Shown here: positions 22,489 through 32,654 of the stretch, one piece after another | Numbering within the stretch: the stretch's first letter is position 1 | How the letters are laid out: each line of letters begins with the position of its first letter | Source: Seminavis robusta | Taxonomy: Eukaryota; Bacillariophyta; Bacillariophyceae; Naviculales; Naviculaceae | Assembly: GCA_903772945.1 (NCBI GenBank) | Contig: CAICTM010000104.1 | Coordinates: 1 to 64,000, forward strand | Direction of reading: 5' to 3' | Length of the DNA: 64,000 nucleotides | Position numbers and translations under genes: made by a program | The notes under the pieces: generated by a model | What the model was told of the DNA's origin: nothing | Databases searched by the model: none | The model's input: only the letters and a program-made list of their open reading frames with translations

Positions 22489-24463
22489 ATGAGGAACGAT
22501 TCTAGTTTTCCGTGCATGGTAAGGCGGCACAAAACCAATTGATTGCGAATGAATCTTGCCTCATTCATGGTGTGTTGGTTGTTGTTCCATAATGTACATA
22601 ACAGGAAGACCCGTCCCGGTGTTTCATTGTGTCTGTTCCAACAAATGAACAGGAGAAGGAGTATGCATTGAGCTGCACGCGCAAGGGCGAATTGTGGGCT
22701 TCGACGAATCGCGGTCGTTGGGAACAGTGGTGTTTAATTCCCGTGGATGCGACCGCGGGAGTGTACCGATTGGTCAATGCGGCTCACAAACTCGTCTTGG
22801 AGTGTCGATTGGGAAGCGATGACGATGAAACCGTTGTCTTGGAAGGAGTGGCCCACAACAAAAAGAAGCCAGCAGCGTCAGACGAAGGAGAAGAAGAAGA
22901 AGACTTGGACGAGAATTCCGTTTGTTGGTGTGTCGAACGAAACTCTCACGATGCGCCCGATGTCATGCAGTTGAGGTCATTCGGAACCAATTCCTACTTG
23001 GCATGTGGAATGGTGGACAACAATCACCAAAAGCCAGTCATTCACTCCATTCTGCCACAACTCGAAATAGAACAATCCACTACTACATCTAATTTCACAC
23101 TACTAGACGAAAATGGAGACGACGAAGACGACCAACCACAAGAACCATCTACTCCTACTACAAGCCACCCTTCCACAACACAATGGAGACTGGAATTCCT
23201 AACGGGAGAATTGTGCTACATTCAACTGGCGCATTTCCCAGAACCGGGAAACGAAAAACTCCTCTTGTGCGATAATTTTGGAAAAGTCAAACTCTCCAAC
23301 GTTTGGGGGGGATGGGAAGTCTGGCGCATTGTCGAAGCCGGCAATGATCGCGTCCGGATTTCGTCGTGGACCCATTACACCTACTTTTTGGCGTGTACCA
23401 CACGCGGCAACTTAAAACTGTCACGCGGCATTCTCATTCCGACAGCTCTAGTGATGACGATGAAACGCTGTGGAAGATACGCAAGGCACCCAAACATTTG
23501 GAGGGTGTCATTATCACATCCGTGCCGTACGGACGACTCTTACGATCCGATGGTGGATCCACTGTCACTACGACGGGATTCATGGATGGAGTCGCCACTA
23601 CCTGGCAATTGACCGCCGCGCATCGACAACGATATACCATTTCCCATGTCGGATACGATCGACGATTGTCGTTGGCATTCCAAACCAAGGATGCCATTCG
23701 AAGACGCAGTAGTACATTACTGAGCAATCTGATGCAGCCACAACCTGCTGCAAGTCCAACGAGCAGTAGTAGTAGTCTGGATGAGCCACAACCATTGCTC
23801 AAAACCACCAAACATCGTCGCGATTGTGAAGTATGGTTGATTGAAGATATGGATCATGGGTTTGTCGCGTTGCGACATGAAAAACACAGACGTTGTCTGC
23901 AATACGATCGTGCTGGAGGATTGGGGGTATCCAAAGAACAAGATCCACAATTTTGGGATCGCAGTTGTTTTTGGCGCATTGTTCCTTCTCCCGCCAACGC
24001 TGGTGCCGTTTGTTTTGTCAGTGCCACGGAACCCTTCCTGGCACTCTCTTGTAACCACAATGGAGAACTCGATGCCGTAGAACACCACGGTCCCTGGGAA
24101 AGTTGGGCATTGGAACCCTGCATGCCCCATAGTCTACAAGGATGGCAAATCAATCTCATGATTGGTGGTGCCGTGGGAGCCGCATTGGTCGGACCGGTTC
24201 TAGCGGCAGGATTGATTGGCGCCGAAGGTGCTGCCGCCGTTGCAGGAGCTGCCGCGGCGGCGGAAACGACCGAAGCGGTGGGACTCGGATTGGCCGGGGC
24301 GGCCGCTGCCATGGGAACGGGAGCTGCCGTCGGCTTGTCCGCCACGGGATTGGCCACGGTGGTGACCAATGCGCAACGACGTCGCGCCGAAGGAACGGCA
24401 TTGATCATGGGATCGGAAGAACAACAACTGGATCGACCATTTTGTGATTGGAAGTCGTGGTAG
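22489..24463 (+). CDS. fascin-like beta-trefoil protein with Gly/Ala-rich membrane-like tail; frameshift
   Basis: A short first exon (22489-22518, ten codons from ATG) and an 86-nt intron (GTAAGG...AACAG) are inferred; the long frame otherwise has no ATG start. The protein shows several fascin/actin-crosslinking-type units, each with a strand such as YALSCTRKGELWAS, YFLACTTRGNLKL or LALSCNHNGEL followed by W-E-x-W. About 70 hydrophobic Gly/Ala-rich residues near the end (24140-24380) resemble a helical hairpin that could insert in a membrane. The frame changes by one base around 23402-23440: the upstream frame stops at 23612, while the second frame (open from 23366) carries the rest, with trefoil motifs on both sides. 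It may be a lost base, a sequence error or a decayed gene. The ligand is unknown; fascin folds bind actin or sugars. Confidence 0.65.
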
Positions 24464-25283
24464 TAGCGTGCGGTAGTAGTGAAGAGTTTTAGTTAAAAAG
24501 TGGGCATTCGGATGGCCCAAATCAAGCATGGTTCGTCCTGTCTAACGGTGGTTTACTCCACGAACGCAACTTATTACAATAGAAAATACATTATTTTTTG
24601 AGATGTTTTTGAAAGCTGCATTGGAAGAGACCCACGGAAGTTTCGAGCGCACATCATTCCTTGCGTTGTTTGTAGCTAGATAGCAAACTACATGTAGTTC
24701 CATCACCACACCAATCAAGTCCTCCTCGCGCCACACCAGCGCCGACCGAAAGTTTTCGTTTCTCTCCGGCTGCGACGGTGCAAGTATGAACACGGTGCAA
24801 CATCAATGGAAGAGATACAGGTGGGAGGCATCGCCCATACAGGAAAGCAATATCAAGAAGTTTACGCGTTTGGGCACCACCAACCGCAGAAAGAGACCAA
24901 GTTCCAGATTTTAAAAGAGTCACTCTGTGGATTCGATTCATTCCAATAGCAGCAGGACATTGGAAGGGACGCCTGATCACTCACTTGCTCTTTGTGCTTT
25001 TTTGGAATGTGGCCGAAGTAGGGATTTTGCACGTGGGTACGTGAAGAAATCTTGGAAGATGAATCCGGAAATGTTCAAAAAATAGTGTCTCCGATTTGAA
25101 TTTTCTGGTTCTCTACTCTATGTGACCATTACCATCAACATGGACAAGAAAATACGCAGGAGATTGCTCAGAGTAGTCAGAGTTATTCCATTGTTAGTAG
25201 TGTCTGTTTGTGTGTAGTTTCTTTCAGTGTCCACAGTCAGTTAGTCCAAGTCCAACAGTCCAACAGTCCAACTAGCTAGCATG
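24464..25283. other. intergenic, convergent gene ends
   Basis: It lies between the 3' ends of the fascin-like gene (plus) and the small ubiquitin-fold gene (minus). No gene or structured element was recognised. Confidence 0.45.
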
Positions 25284-25577
25284 CTAGAATCTCTTGCAGG
25301 TAGTATGACATGCTCCCATATCCAAAATGACTTCGATGCGATATTCTCCGTCTTGTTGTACACCGAATTCGACCATTTGCTTGTCCAAATCTGTGGAAGG
25401 TTTTAACGTTTTGGGTCCCTTGCCCGGGAGCATGAGCATTAGCTTCCACTTTCCGATCGGCGATGATTCAATGGGAGCCACGGCTTGATAGAGTTCTCGC
25501 ACAGTGGCATCTAACGGTATATCAGAGATCACTTGCAGTTGTCCCTTGAGCGTCTTGACTTGATAGCTGCAGCTCAT
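25284..25577 (-). CDS. small ubiquitin-fold-like protein
   Basis: 97 residues from ATG. The pattern fits a beta-grasp fold: a strand (YQVKTLKGQLQVI), a second strand with a Pro turn, a helix (ATVRELYQAVAP), then KWKLMLML and, near the end, GEYRIEVIL. This is the order of ubiquitin-like domains (beta-beta-alpha-beta-beta). There is no C-terminal Gly-Gly, so conjugation to other proteins is unlikely. It could be a free UBX- or UBL-type adaptor. The gene is divergent from the armadillo-like gene at 25909, with 331 bases between the starts, so the two may share a promoter. Fold assignment is by pattern only. Confidence 0.55.
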   Translation of the reverse strand: MSCSYQVKTLKGQLQVISDIPLDATVRELYQAVAPIESSPIGKWKLMLMLPGKGPKTLKPSTDLDKQMVEFGVQQDGEYRIEVILDMGACHTTCKRF

Positions 25578-25908
25578 GGTTCTATTGGAGGCGAGGAGGG
25601 TTTGTTTGGGTGGGCGATGATCGTGAGGGTCCTACTACGTAGTATCCTTTTTCTTTGAAAAGTATCCACGAATGGAAGATTTCTGGGCTTCCGAAACCAC
25701 CGCCATTTTTCTTTCGGGCGCCACAACAATTGCTGTTTCGCAAAACAGCAATGCCATCAGGGTCCCTAGACGCCTACTAAAGGTCACGAAAGGAGGAAAT
25801 CTACCGAGCTAGCTAGCTACCAGGCAGCCAAGTCTTCTCCTGTGGCCTGCCTATCGCTGCCAGCATTCTCATCAGACAGTATTCTTTCATAGGGTGGTCG
25901 CAACATCC
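25578..25908. promoter_or_regulatory. shared divergent promoter region
   Basis: 331 bases separate the start codons of the minus-strand ubiquitin-fold gene and the plus-strand armadillo-like gene. Both promoters must lie in it or overlap it. It contains an AGCTAGCTAGCT palindrome at 25807-25818. No specific site was identified. Confidence 0.45.
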
Positions 25909-26763
25909 ATGACGAAACCTCCTCCAAAGCCAAACCAGGCCGCTGTCGGCAAACGTCGTCCCACAGTGCCTCGCGTATCCTTTGTGACGGATCAGCAGAA
26001 GGATCGAAGAACCACCACCTTCCAACCGGGAAGTCTTTCCAAGGTTATTCTGGAAGATTTGCAAAGTCAGCAAGAGCACATTGTCCTTGCCGCGCTCGAG
26101 TACTTGAGTGGACTCTTTTCTCCCGATGCAAGCCCTGCTGACAACAGCACCAACAAGACGAATGGATCAACAGCCCATCGCAGTAATTGTCAACACTTCT
26201 TCAACATGGGTGGCCATGGTGTTCTCCTCGTTACCATGAAGCGTTGGAGCGAGAATGCCGCCATTCAATCCTCCAGTTGCGAATGTTTGGCCAGGTTTAT
26301 TCATGGGTATAATAATAATAATAGTGTTCCAACGACAATCACTAGCACCACCACCCGAAGCAGCAACTTGAGCAACAACAACAACAACATACCAGTGACG
26401 GACACCTTGCTGGAAATGGGAATCGTCGAGTTAATCCTAGGGGCATTGGAACGCTTTCCCCATTCTCCCACGCTGCATTATCGGGCCAACAACGTACTGC
26501 GATATCTCGATATGAAACGCTTGGTGGATGATTTTGAGGGCGTCACTATGGTGTTGAAAATCATGACCACATTCCCAAATGTGGCATCGTTGCAAGAACT
26601 GGGGTGCCGATTCTTGCAAACGAGTCTCCAGTTGGGGTTTGTCACGGCCGCTGAGATTCGCAGCCGCGCCATACTGGTGATTGTGGCAGCCGTCACGGGA
26701 CACCCACAGCACAAGGGAATCAAACACAGTGTGGGGGTCATCCTGAAACGAGTCTCTAGCTAG
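25909..26763 (+). CDS. armadillo-like helical repeat protein, shorter paralog
   Basis: 284 residues from the first ATG (25909); the open frame begins at GTG 25894. A short Pro/Lys-rich N-terminus is followed by armadillo-like helices: EHIVLAALEYLSGLF, GGHGVLLVTMKRW, SSSCECLARFIHGY, GIVELILGALERFP, GVTMVLKIMTTF, ELGCRFLQTSL. An Asn/Ser/Thr-rich loop (about residues 137-162) replaces the acidic linker of the paralog at 13242. The order of blocks is the same in both. It has no enzyme motif and is likely a binding scaffold. Its stop is followed at once by a CTAGCTAG palindrome, as at several other gene ends here. Confidence 0.75.
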   Translation: MTKPPPKPNQAAVGKRRPTVPRVSFVTDQQKDRRTTTFQPGSLSKVILEDLQSQQEHIVLAALEYLSGLFSPDASPADNSTNKTNGSTAHRSNCQHFFNMGGHGVLLVTMKRWSENAAIQSSSCECLARFIHGYNNNNSVPTTITSTTTRSSNLSNNNNNIPVTDTLLEMGIVELILGALERFPHSPTLHYRANNVLRYLDMKRLVDDFEGVTMVLKIMTTFPNVASLQELGCRFLQTSLQLGFVTAAEIRSRAILVIVAAVTGHPQHKGIKHSVGVILKRVSS

Positions 26764-27552
26764 CTAAATATACCGGTAGCTAGCTACGTAGTGGGGTGAA
26801 CGACGACTCGACTCAATTTGGATCCACGAGAGGGCTGTGGAGGGAAGCGAAATAAATTGATGTGGACGAGCCGATAAAGATAGAAAGAACTCTTCAAACC
26901 TCCCACAGTGTCCCTTCATTTCCTGCCGTAAAGTCCCCTCCATCGCCAGCTTACTAACTTGCTGCCGTTCAACTTTCAATTACCCGAGAGGGGCTTGCTG
27001 GTACAGTATTTACAGACGACCGAGACTCGGCATCGCTCAAATGCTACCACCACTTATTGGGTGGGCGAATCTACGAGATGGATCTTCACTCCTCTTCACT
27101 GGACCGTACGTGCGGTTGCCAGTTTCGCAGTGTGGGAGGTTTCTCGGTTGCAGCTTCGTACAGCTCCTCGTATGTACCTTGCTTGAAGGCCCCACCCCAA
27201 GGCAATGCAGAGACTGCAGAGTTGGATGCGCTGAGCCATGCTTCTGATGGGGTGCGGGAGTAAAGTTTTCGAGGAGGTGATCTTGTCAATCTTTGTCATG
27301 CATTCCGAATCATAACTGGTCAGTCTAGCTAGAATGGAAGGGGTTTACATAGGCTTAATAAGAAAAGATGAAATTCAGGACTGGCTAGGTTCCATGGGAT
27401 CAGGCGCAATGAGCTGGAGACCAACACGGGGGCCAACATGTAAAAGTACCTTCTTAAAACTTAATAATTGAGAATGGCTAATACGTTATGGGCATGCAAA
27501 AGACAGCAAAGCCCTGCCCTCTGGCACAATATTACTCCTTCCTTGGGGCATC
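26764..27552. other. intergenic, convergent gene ends
   Basis: It lies between the armadillo-like gene (plus) and SF3B3 (minus). The frames seen on both strands at 26950-27300 are short, overlap each other and show no domain. Confidence 0.5.
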
Positions 27553-30500
27553 CTACAACAAGGCATTCCTAGTGTCTTCCAGCTTCTTCATGACCTCTCC
27601 CACCGTTCTGTCAAGCTTTTCCGCAATCTTGCTCTGTTCGGTGTGATGAAGGGAGGTGAACGCACTGCAAAGATCTCCATCCACAACATGGATGACAGGT
27701 GAATAGTAAGACCGGTAAGCAAGCGGATCCCTGCCTGTAGGTCGGTCCACATCCATCCTCATATGTGCCTCCAGCTGGGAGAAGAAGTCCACATCATCTC
27801 TTGACGTGAACGGCACTAGAGCCCCAATTCGTCCCGAAACCGTCACATAGATCAGAGATTCCGCACCTCCAGCAACCAGAGATGAGCGAGTCATTCCTGT
27901 GACAACTTCGCCTACGTAGAAATGACACAGTTGTTCCAGTCTCGGAGCAGCATCTTCTCGGGACGAGCCCCAAAGAGCTCGTTGACCCGTAAAGTCCACA
28001 GCGCCAGTGTCAGAGCCACGAGGAAGCCTCAAGATTGAAATATTTCCGTACTTGTCCCCCACGGCAGCTGTGTTCCAGTCTAGCAACTCTTGAGAAACGA
28101 TTGGTCTTGGGTTTGGATCAGCAGCAACCAGTACCAGGCGGTTGGCGGATGCGTCGTACCGAACAATATGAACCGATTGCATCATGTCACCCAAGAAGGC
28201 TCTATCCCCTGCCGTTTGCAAAGTTTTAACATAGGTAGGCAGTCCGCGAAGTTCACATTTTCGGAGCAGTTGCCGCTTCCCCATCTCGTACAACTTGAGT
28301 GATTTGCCAATTCCAACCAACAGTCTTCCCTGAAAATGCGCCAAAGCAAGGACTGGCCCATCATCGACAGCAGTTCGGTGCAGCAATTGCAGTCGTTCTC
28401 GGTTGACAACCCTATAAAGAATGATGTAACTCGCCGTCTGACGCAAGGGTTGCAAAGTCATGTTTGTCACAGTACCAACAGCCAGCAGAGGCTCTCCTCC
28501 CTTTGAGTGAAATCGCACAGAGGCGCAACAGAGGGCAGCTTCATTGCGGTTCATCTCAACACAGTCCAGAGTTCTGCATGCATCGGATGGGTCGAGCAAG
28601 CGAACACACGAACCCCAGTGGCCAGGCGCATTTGGGACGGGGCCTCGGATTGGGGTCTTCCTAGCCTCCTTTTCCTCGGGATCCATACCATCACCTTCTT
28701 CAGTGTCCATTTTCTTGTCACCTTCATCGTCGCTGCCTTCGTCCATATCCATGCTATCGTCGTTCGCCTTGCCGCCACCACTAGATGCAGCTGCAGCTCC
28801 ACCAGTTCCATCAAATCCCATTGCAATTTTGGCCTCCTGACCGTACTCATTGTAGTCACTCTCCACAACTGCCACAATAATCTTTCGACTCTCAGGTGCG
28901 CCCGCGGGGTTACCCGTGCCCGCTGATAAAAGAGTCATGTTTCGCGGTGTATAGCGCAAATCGATCTTCTGGGTATTGAATGCTTCTTCCTGGCCACCTC
29001 CCATGCCAACCGTATCCACCGATAGGATTCGCAAGGTTTTTCCAGCAGTGGCGACAACTCCTTCTTTTACTGCGTCCGAACGAAAGGAACAACCGTGATC
29101 CAACGGTGTGTATGATAAGGGAGCCATAATGTGTTTGCCAGAAGTTGGATCCAGACGACTGATCCATGGACGAGATGACAAAAGCAGGCTGGACGCCCTC
29201 GATTCCAAGCTGATACGTGAAACCGCAACTGGCCGGGCTCCCAGAAATCGCTTTGTGTGACTGGTGGAGATTGACCCCGTCACAGAATCCACAGTCGCAC
29301 GTAGAGCACTTCCATCATCCAAACCGATTACCAGGACAAGCTCGTCCAGAATAGCATTCTTATTTTTCCCGTCTGGCGCTTCACCTGCCATGCGTTGTAG
29401 AATGCACGTATGTGGCCTTGATTTCAAGGCTGTACTGCTCTGCTGGTGAAGCAGATTGCCAGGTTCAAGGCTCACGATCCGAACTGTCTGATCACGACAC
29501 CCAACGACCGCAAAGAGACTTCGTGACGATCCCTCTGGAACAGTACCAACATCCAGACAGCACACATCTGCGCCCATGTCTCTTGTGGCACACTCCGTTA
29601 AATTGCCACTCTGTGGGTCTAGTTGAAAGTAGATGACTTCCCCACCCGAAAGCGCAATGAGAACTTGGCTCTCGTTGGAGCTTGCGCATTCGATACGTTT
29701 CAAACCAGGACAATGCCATTGGCGGGCCTGCCCATGCTGGATGTGTCTTACTCCGGCAGGATGGACCTGACAAAGCGCTCCATCATTGCCCAATGCCGAA
29801 CACGCCAAAGTTGGTGCGTTGGTTAAGAATCCCGATTCTCGTCCAACTTCTTCTACCGTTTCTCCGACGCTCAAGACAAGTGTAGCATCGGCAAAGCTAA
29901 CAACAATGTATTGGTCGTTGCGGTTCGTACCCGTGCTGCCGGCTGAGTTATCGGCAATGGTAAAGATCCCTCCAGGGATTCCAGGCAATTCACTGACTGC
30001 CAATTCACTGACAGACGCTCCGTGTCGGATAATGCGAAGAGCACTTCGTGGTCCTGATCCAGTCAATGTATAGATTTGAGGACTGACTTCGTTTCCCGCC
30101 AATTCACCCACCATTACTGCAGTTGTAGGAGAGGGATTGTCAAGTGTGAATAGTTTGCGTAGATTCTTGAGCATGGTTGGTTTGAAATTTGGCGCCAGTT
30201 GCGCGGCAGTGGTGGTAGTAAGGAATTTGGCCCCGCCTTCTTTTGTAATCAATTTTTGATAGGCGGCATTGGCTTGTTCGTAGGTGCATGTTTGAGCGTC
30301 GGGAAGGTCGATGCGCTCAAACTGGTACAAATGATGGTCGCCTACCTGTGCTGCCAAAAACAGCATCCCCAGCTTGCTTACATTGAGAGCATTGGCAATG
30401 GGCAGCGTGTCGAGCAAAGATATGACCATTCCGGTGGCCTTTGTTTTATCAGCTGGATCCAATTCAAGTGTCACTTTGTAGACATCGCCCAGTTCCGATT

Positions 30501-31533
30501 GTGCCAATGCAAAGAACTTGGATTTTTTCTGTTTGTGTACAGTGATTTTGGTGATGAGGATGCCCTTTTCTGTGGGATGCAGAGTTCTCCTTGGAATGGT
30601 CGCTGCTAGACGTGTAAGGTTGTTGCTGTCCAAAGTGAGTCCCTCGTGCAGGTATTCAATCCAGTCTTCTCCTCCCACGAGGACTCCTCCTGGTCCATCG
30701 TTTCCACCAGGCAATGCAGCGAGACAACATGCCGTCCTGTGTGTGGTGGTCGCCCATCTTCTACTGACATGATTCAATCCTAGATCCAGTTCGTAATATG
30801 CCAATTGTTTTTCGACTTGATCGGCATTTGGAAGTTCTGCTGCATCTCCAGATTCTGGATATTGGAGTTCGATAGCCGCAAAAATGGGGTTGTCGTATCC
30901 ATTGTCCAAGCCAACAGCATCGAAAGTGATGGCTCTGCCACGGTGAGCTTCTAGAGGACTGGCAATGGTAGGTTTTCCCGTGGCATCTCTGTTGAGAACA
31001 TAGACGAGTTTTCGTTTTTCAATGGCAGCAATCATGACAGCTCTGCCTTTGGGATCAGCTGCCACATATTGTCCAGGAGTGGATCGTCTACATCCAGTTT
31101 TTCCGTAATCACAGCAATGAACAATTTTCCCCGTTCCTCCTCCTTCAAAGTCCAGTACGCTCAAGGCTCCACCATCGGCACCCACGGCCACCACATCTCG
31201 TTTGTCACCTGTTAATCGGACAGTACAGAGCGATCTCAGAACCGAGCGAGTTTCCACGCGGGCCACCAATTTGATGACCGTTGGCGGATCTTCTTCGTCG
31301 TCTTCTTCGTCTTCCTTGTCACTCTTGCCTTGGACAATCCGATGCAACTCCAGAGTTCCTCCCGATCGAGCAATCACAATCTCGTGATTCCCAGCAGCCG
31401 TAAACTCCCCGGCCACAGATGTCACAATCGCACTCGATGGCTTCAGCCGCATATCCAGCAGCTTCATGGCCACTGAAGATACAGGAATCGCATCCCCTCC
31501 ATCTCCACTCGTTTTCGCCTCGTCCACAGCCAT
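27553..31533 (-). CDS. SF3B3: splicing factor 3B subunit 3 (SF3b130 / Rse1)
   Basis: 1326 residues in a single exon; the family is usually near 1200. The N-terminal propeller region holds hallmark strings of the family, including DYGKTGCRR, PGQYVAADPKGRAVMIAAIEK and SPLEAHRG (about residues 135-200). The C-terminal part carries the CPSF_A-type propeller and ends in a VGEVMKKLEDTRNALL helix, as in SF3B3. In the U2 snRNP it forms the three-propeller scaffold that holds SF3B1 and helps recognise the branch point. An acidic insert of about 45 residues (roughly 915-955, Asp/Glu/Met/Lys rich) and a second near residues 73-85 explain part of the extra length. Identification is strong. It is divergent from the LRR gene at 32655. 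Confidence 0.93.
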   Translation of the reverse strand: MAVDEAKTSGDGGDAIPVSSVAMKLLDMRLKPSSAIVTSVAGEFTAAGNHEIVIARSGGTLELHRIVQGKSDKEDEEDDEEDPPTVIKLVARVETRSVLRSLCTVRLTGDKRDVVAVGADGGALSVLDFEGGGTGKIVHCCDYGKTGCRRSTPGQYVAADPKGRAVMIAAIEKRKLVYVLNRDATGKPTIASPLEAHRGRAITFDAVGLDNGYDNPIFAAIELQYPESGDAAELPNADQVEKQLAYYELDLGLNHVSRRWATTTHRTACCLAALPGGNDGPGGVLVGGEDWIEYLHEGLTLDSNNLTRLAATIPRRTLHPTEKGILITKITVHKQKKSKFFALAQSELGDVYKVTLELDPADKTKATGMVISLLDTLPIANALNVSKLGMLFLAAQVGDHHLYQFERIDLPDAQTCTYEQANAAYQKLITKEGGAKFLTTTTAAQLAPNFKPTMLKNLRKLFTLDNPSPTTAVMVGELAGNEVSPQIYTLTGSGPRSALRIIRHGASVSELAVSELPGIPGGIFTIADNSAGSTGTNRNDQYIVVSFADATLVLSVGETVEEVGRESGFLTNAPTLACSALGNDGALCQVHPAGVRHIQHGQARQWHCPGLKRIECASSNESQVLIALSGGEVIYFQLDPQSGNLTECATRDMGADVCCLDVGTVPEGSSRSLFAVVGCRDQTVRIVSLEPGNLLHQQSSTALKSRPHTCILQRMAGEAPDGKNKNAILDELVLVIGLDDGSALRATVDSVTGSISTSHTKRFLGARPVAVSRISLESRASSLLLSSRPWISRLDPTSGKHIMAPLSYTPLDHGCSFRSDAVKEGVVATAGKTLRILSVDTVGMGGGQEEAFNTQKIDLRYTPRNMTLLSAGTGNPAGAPESRKIIVAVVESDYNEYGQEAKIAMGFDGTGGAAAASSGGGKANDDSMDMDEGSDDEGDKKMDTEEGDGMDPEEKEARKTPIRGPVPNAPGHWGSCVRLLDPSDACRTLDCVEMNRNEAALCCASVRFHSKGGEPLLAVGTVTNMTLQPLRQTASYIILYRVVNRERLQLLHRTAVDDGPVLALAHFQGRLLVGIGKSLKLYEMGKRQLLRKCELRGLPTYVKTLQTAGDRAFLGDMMQSVHIVRYDASANRLVLVAADPNPRPIVSQELLDWNTAAVGDKYGNISILRLPRGSDTGAVDFTGQRALWGSSREDAAPRLEQLCHFYVGEVVTGMTRSSLVAGGAESLIYVTVSGRIGALVPFTSRDDVDFFSQLEAHMRMDVDRPTGRDPLAYRSYYSPVIHVVDGDLCSAFTSLHHTEQSKIAEKLDRTVGEVMKKLEDTRNALL

Positions 31534-32654
31534 CTGTGTTACAATTAGGGGCCTACTGGGATGTAGACAGCTTACTAAGTGTCAAAGTTTGCGTTGTTGC
31601 TCCCTCCTTGATATTCTTCTTATTAAATTGTATCGGAAGACTAGCTAGCTAGAGTTACTACAGTCGTGTGCCCTGATGAGAGGTCGCTGGTGGCTGTGTG
31701 CCGTCACTGCTGTTTGAGGGCCGAGGACTCGAGATCGGGGGTAACACCCAGATCTCGAGGCCTGCTGCTGCCGAAGCCAACCGTACGGTAGAGCAGACCA
31801 AAGGCAGAATTAACCTTAACGCTTTATTCAGTCCTAATTGTTTTTTCATTGCCCTCGCATGGGACAGGGACCGGCAGCATGGAAGCATTGATCTCTTGGC
31901 AAGAAATAAATGGATCTGTCAGAGTCTTTAGCTTGGCCATGAAGGGTTGCAACGAGCGCCAATGGGAACATCATCCGGAAGTTAGTTCCCGCCACATTGG
32001 AATGGAGTCCCTGGAAGACAGTTTGAAAGCATGGAAAATGAGTGCCCGGGTGCCAAGTCAAGCTAGGCTGCCAACAATAGTAGTATGGGTAGTGTGATCA
32101 TCAGCTTTCTGATTGAATTCGTTCATCGCTTCAACGAGTGCATTGATCAGGGGGTTGCCATGAGTTAGTTGAACGAGCTAGTTGAGTCATGCTTCTGCTG
32201 AGGTGCCGGAGTAAAGTTTACAAGATGGTGAACGTTTCTGTCCATGTTCTTGCTTCAAATTCAGAATGCATCATTGGAGTGAGAGTCCACCGGTACAATA
32301 CTTCATCCAACAAAGTTTCAAAGGTTTGTGTTGTTCTCTCTCCTTCGGCAACAAAAAGTGGTGGCCATGTGCATCTAAAAGAGCTACAGCGAGCATCAAT
32401 TAATTTTGGGTGAAAGAACGATAATTTTGGCCAAAATCTTCCATTTGGCACACACGCGCCGTCCCCGCGAAAAAATTATTTACACCTGAAAAGGCTTCAG
32501 ATTTCAAATTTCGGCTCAAGGACAAAAAAGGGAAAATAAATGGTCTCGCAACATCCCTGTGGCAGGAGCACGAGCTGATGATGTTTCAAATCGTCCCATA
32601 AAGCGTATCAATGGTTCGATAACGCTGCTGCTTTTCATTCATACACTCCTCTCA
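31534..32654. promoter_or_regulatory. divergent intergenic region of SF3B3 and the LRR gene
   Basis: 1.1 kb without a supported gene. It contains a hairpin at 31728-31759 and a CTAGCTAG palindrome at 31640-31651. The upstream frame of the LRR gene runs back to 32559 but only from a GTG. Confidence 0.45.
31728..31759. other. 9-base inverted repeat, hairpin
   Basis: CTCGAGATC and GATCTCGAG are perfect reverse complements separated by 14 bases in which GGGG and CCC can pair further. It could form a strong stem in RNA or a cruciform. The function is unknown. Confidence 0.6.

Noticed and set aside
23402-23440. programmed -1 frameshift at TTAAAAC
   Set aside because: The heptamer does not fit X-XXY-YYZ in the zero frame and no downstream structure was evident.
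23394-23447. a short intron (GTACCA...GACAG) as the cause of the fascin-like frame change
   Set aside because: It would remove a trefoil strand that looks genuine, and at about 54 nt it is shorter than the other introns inferred here.
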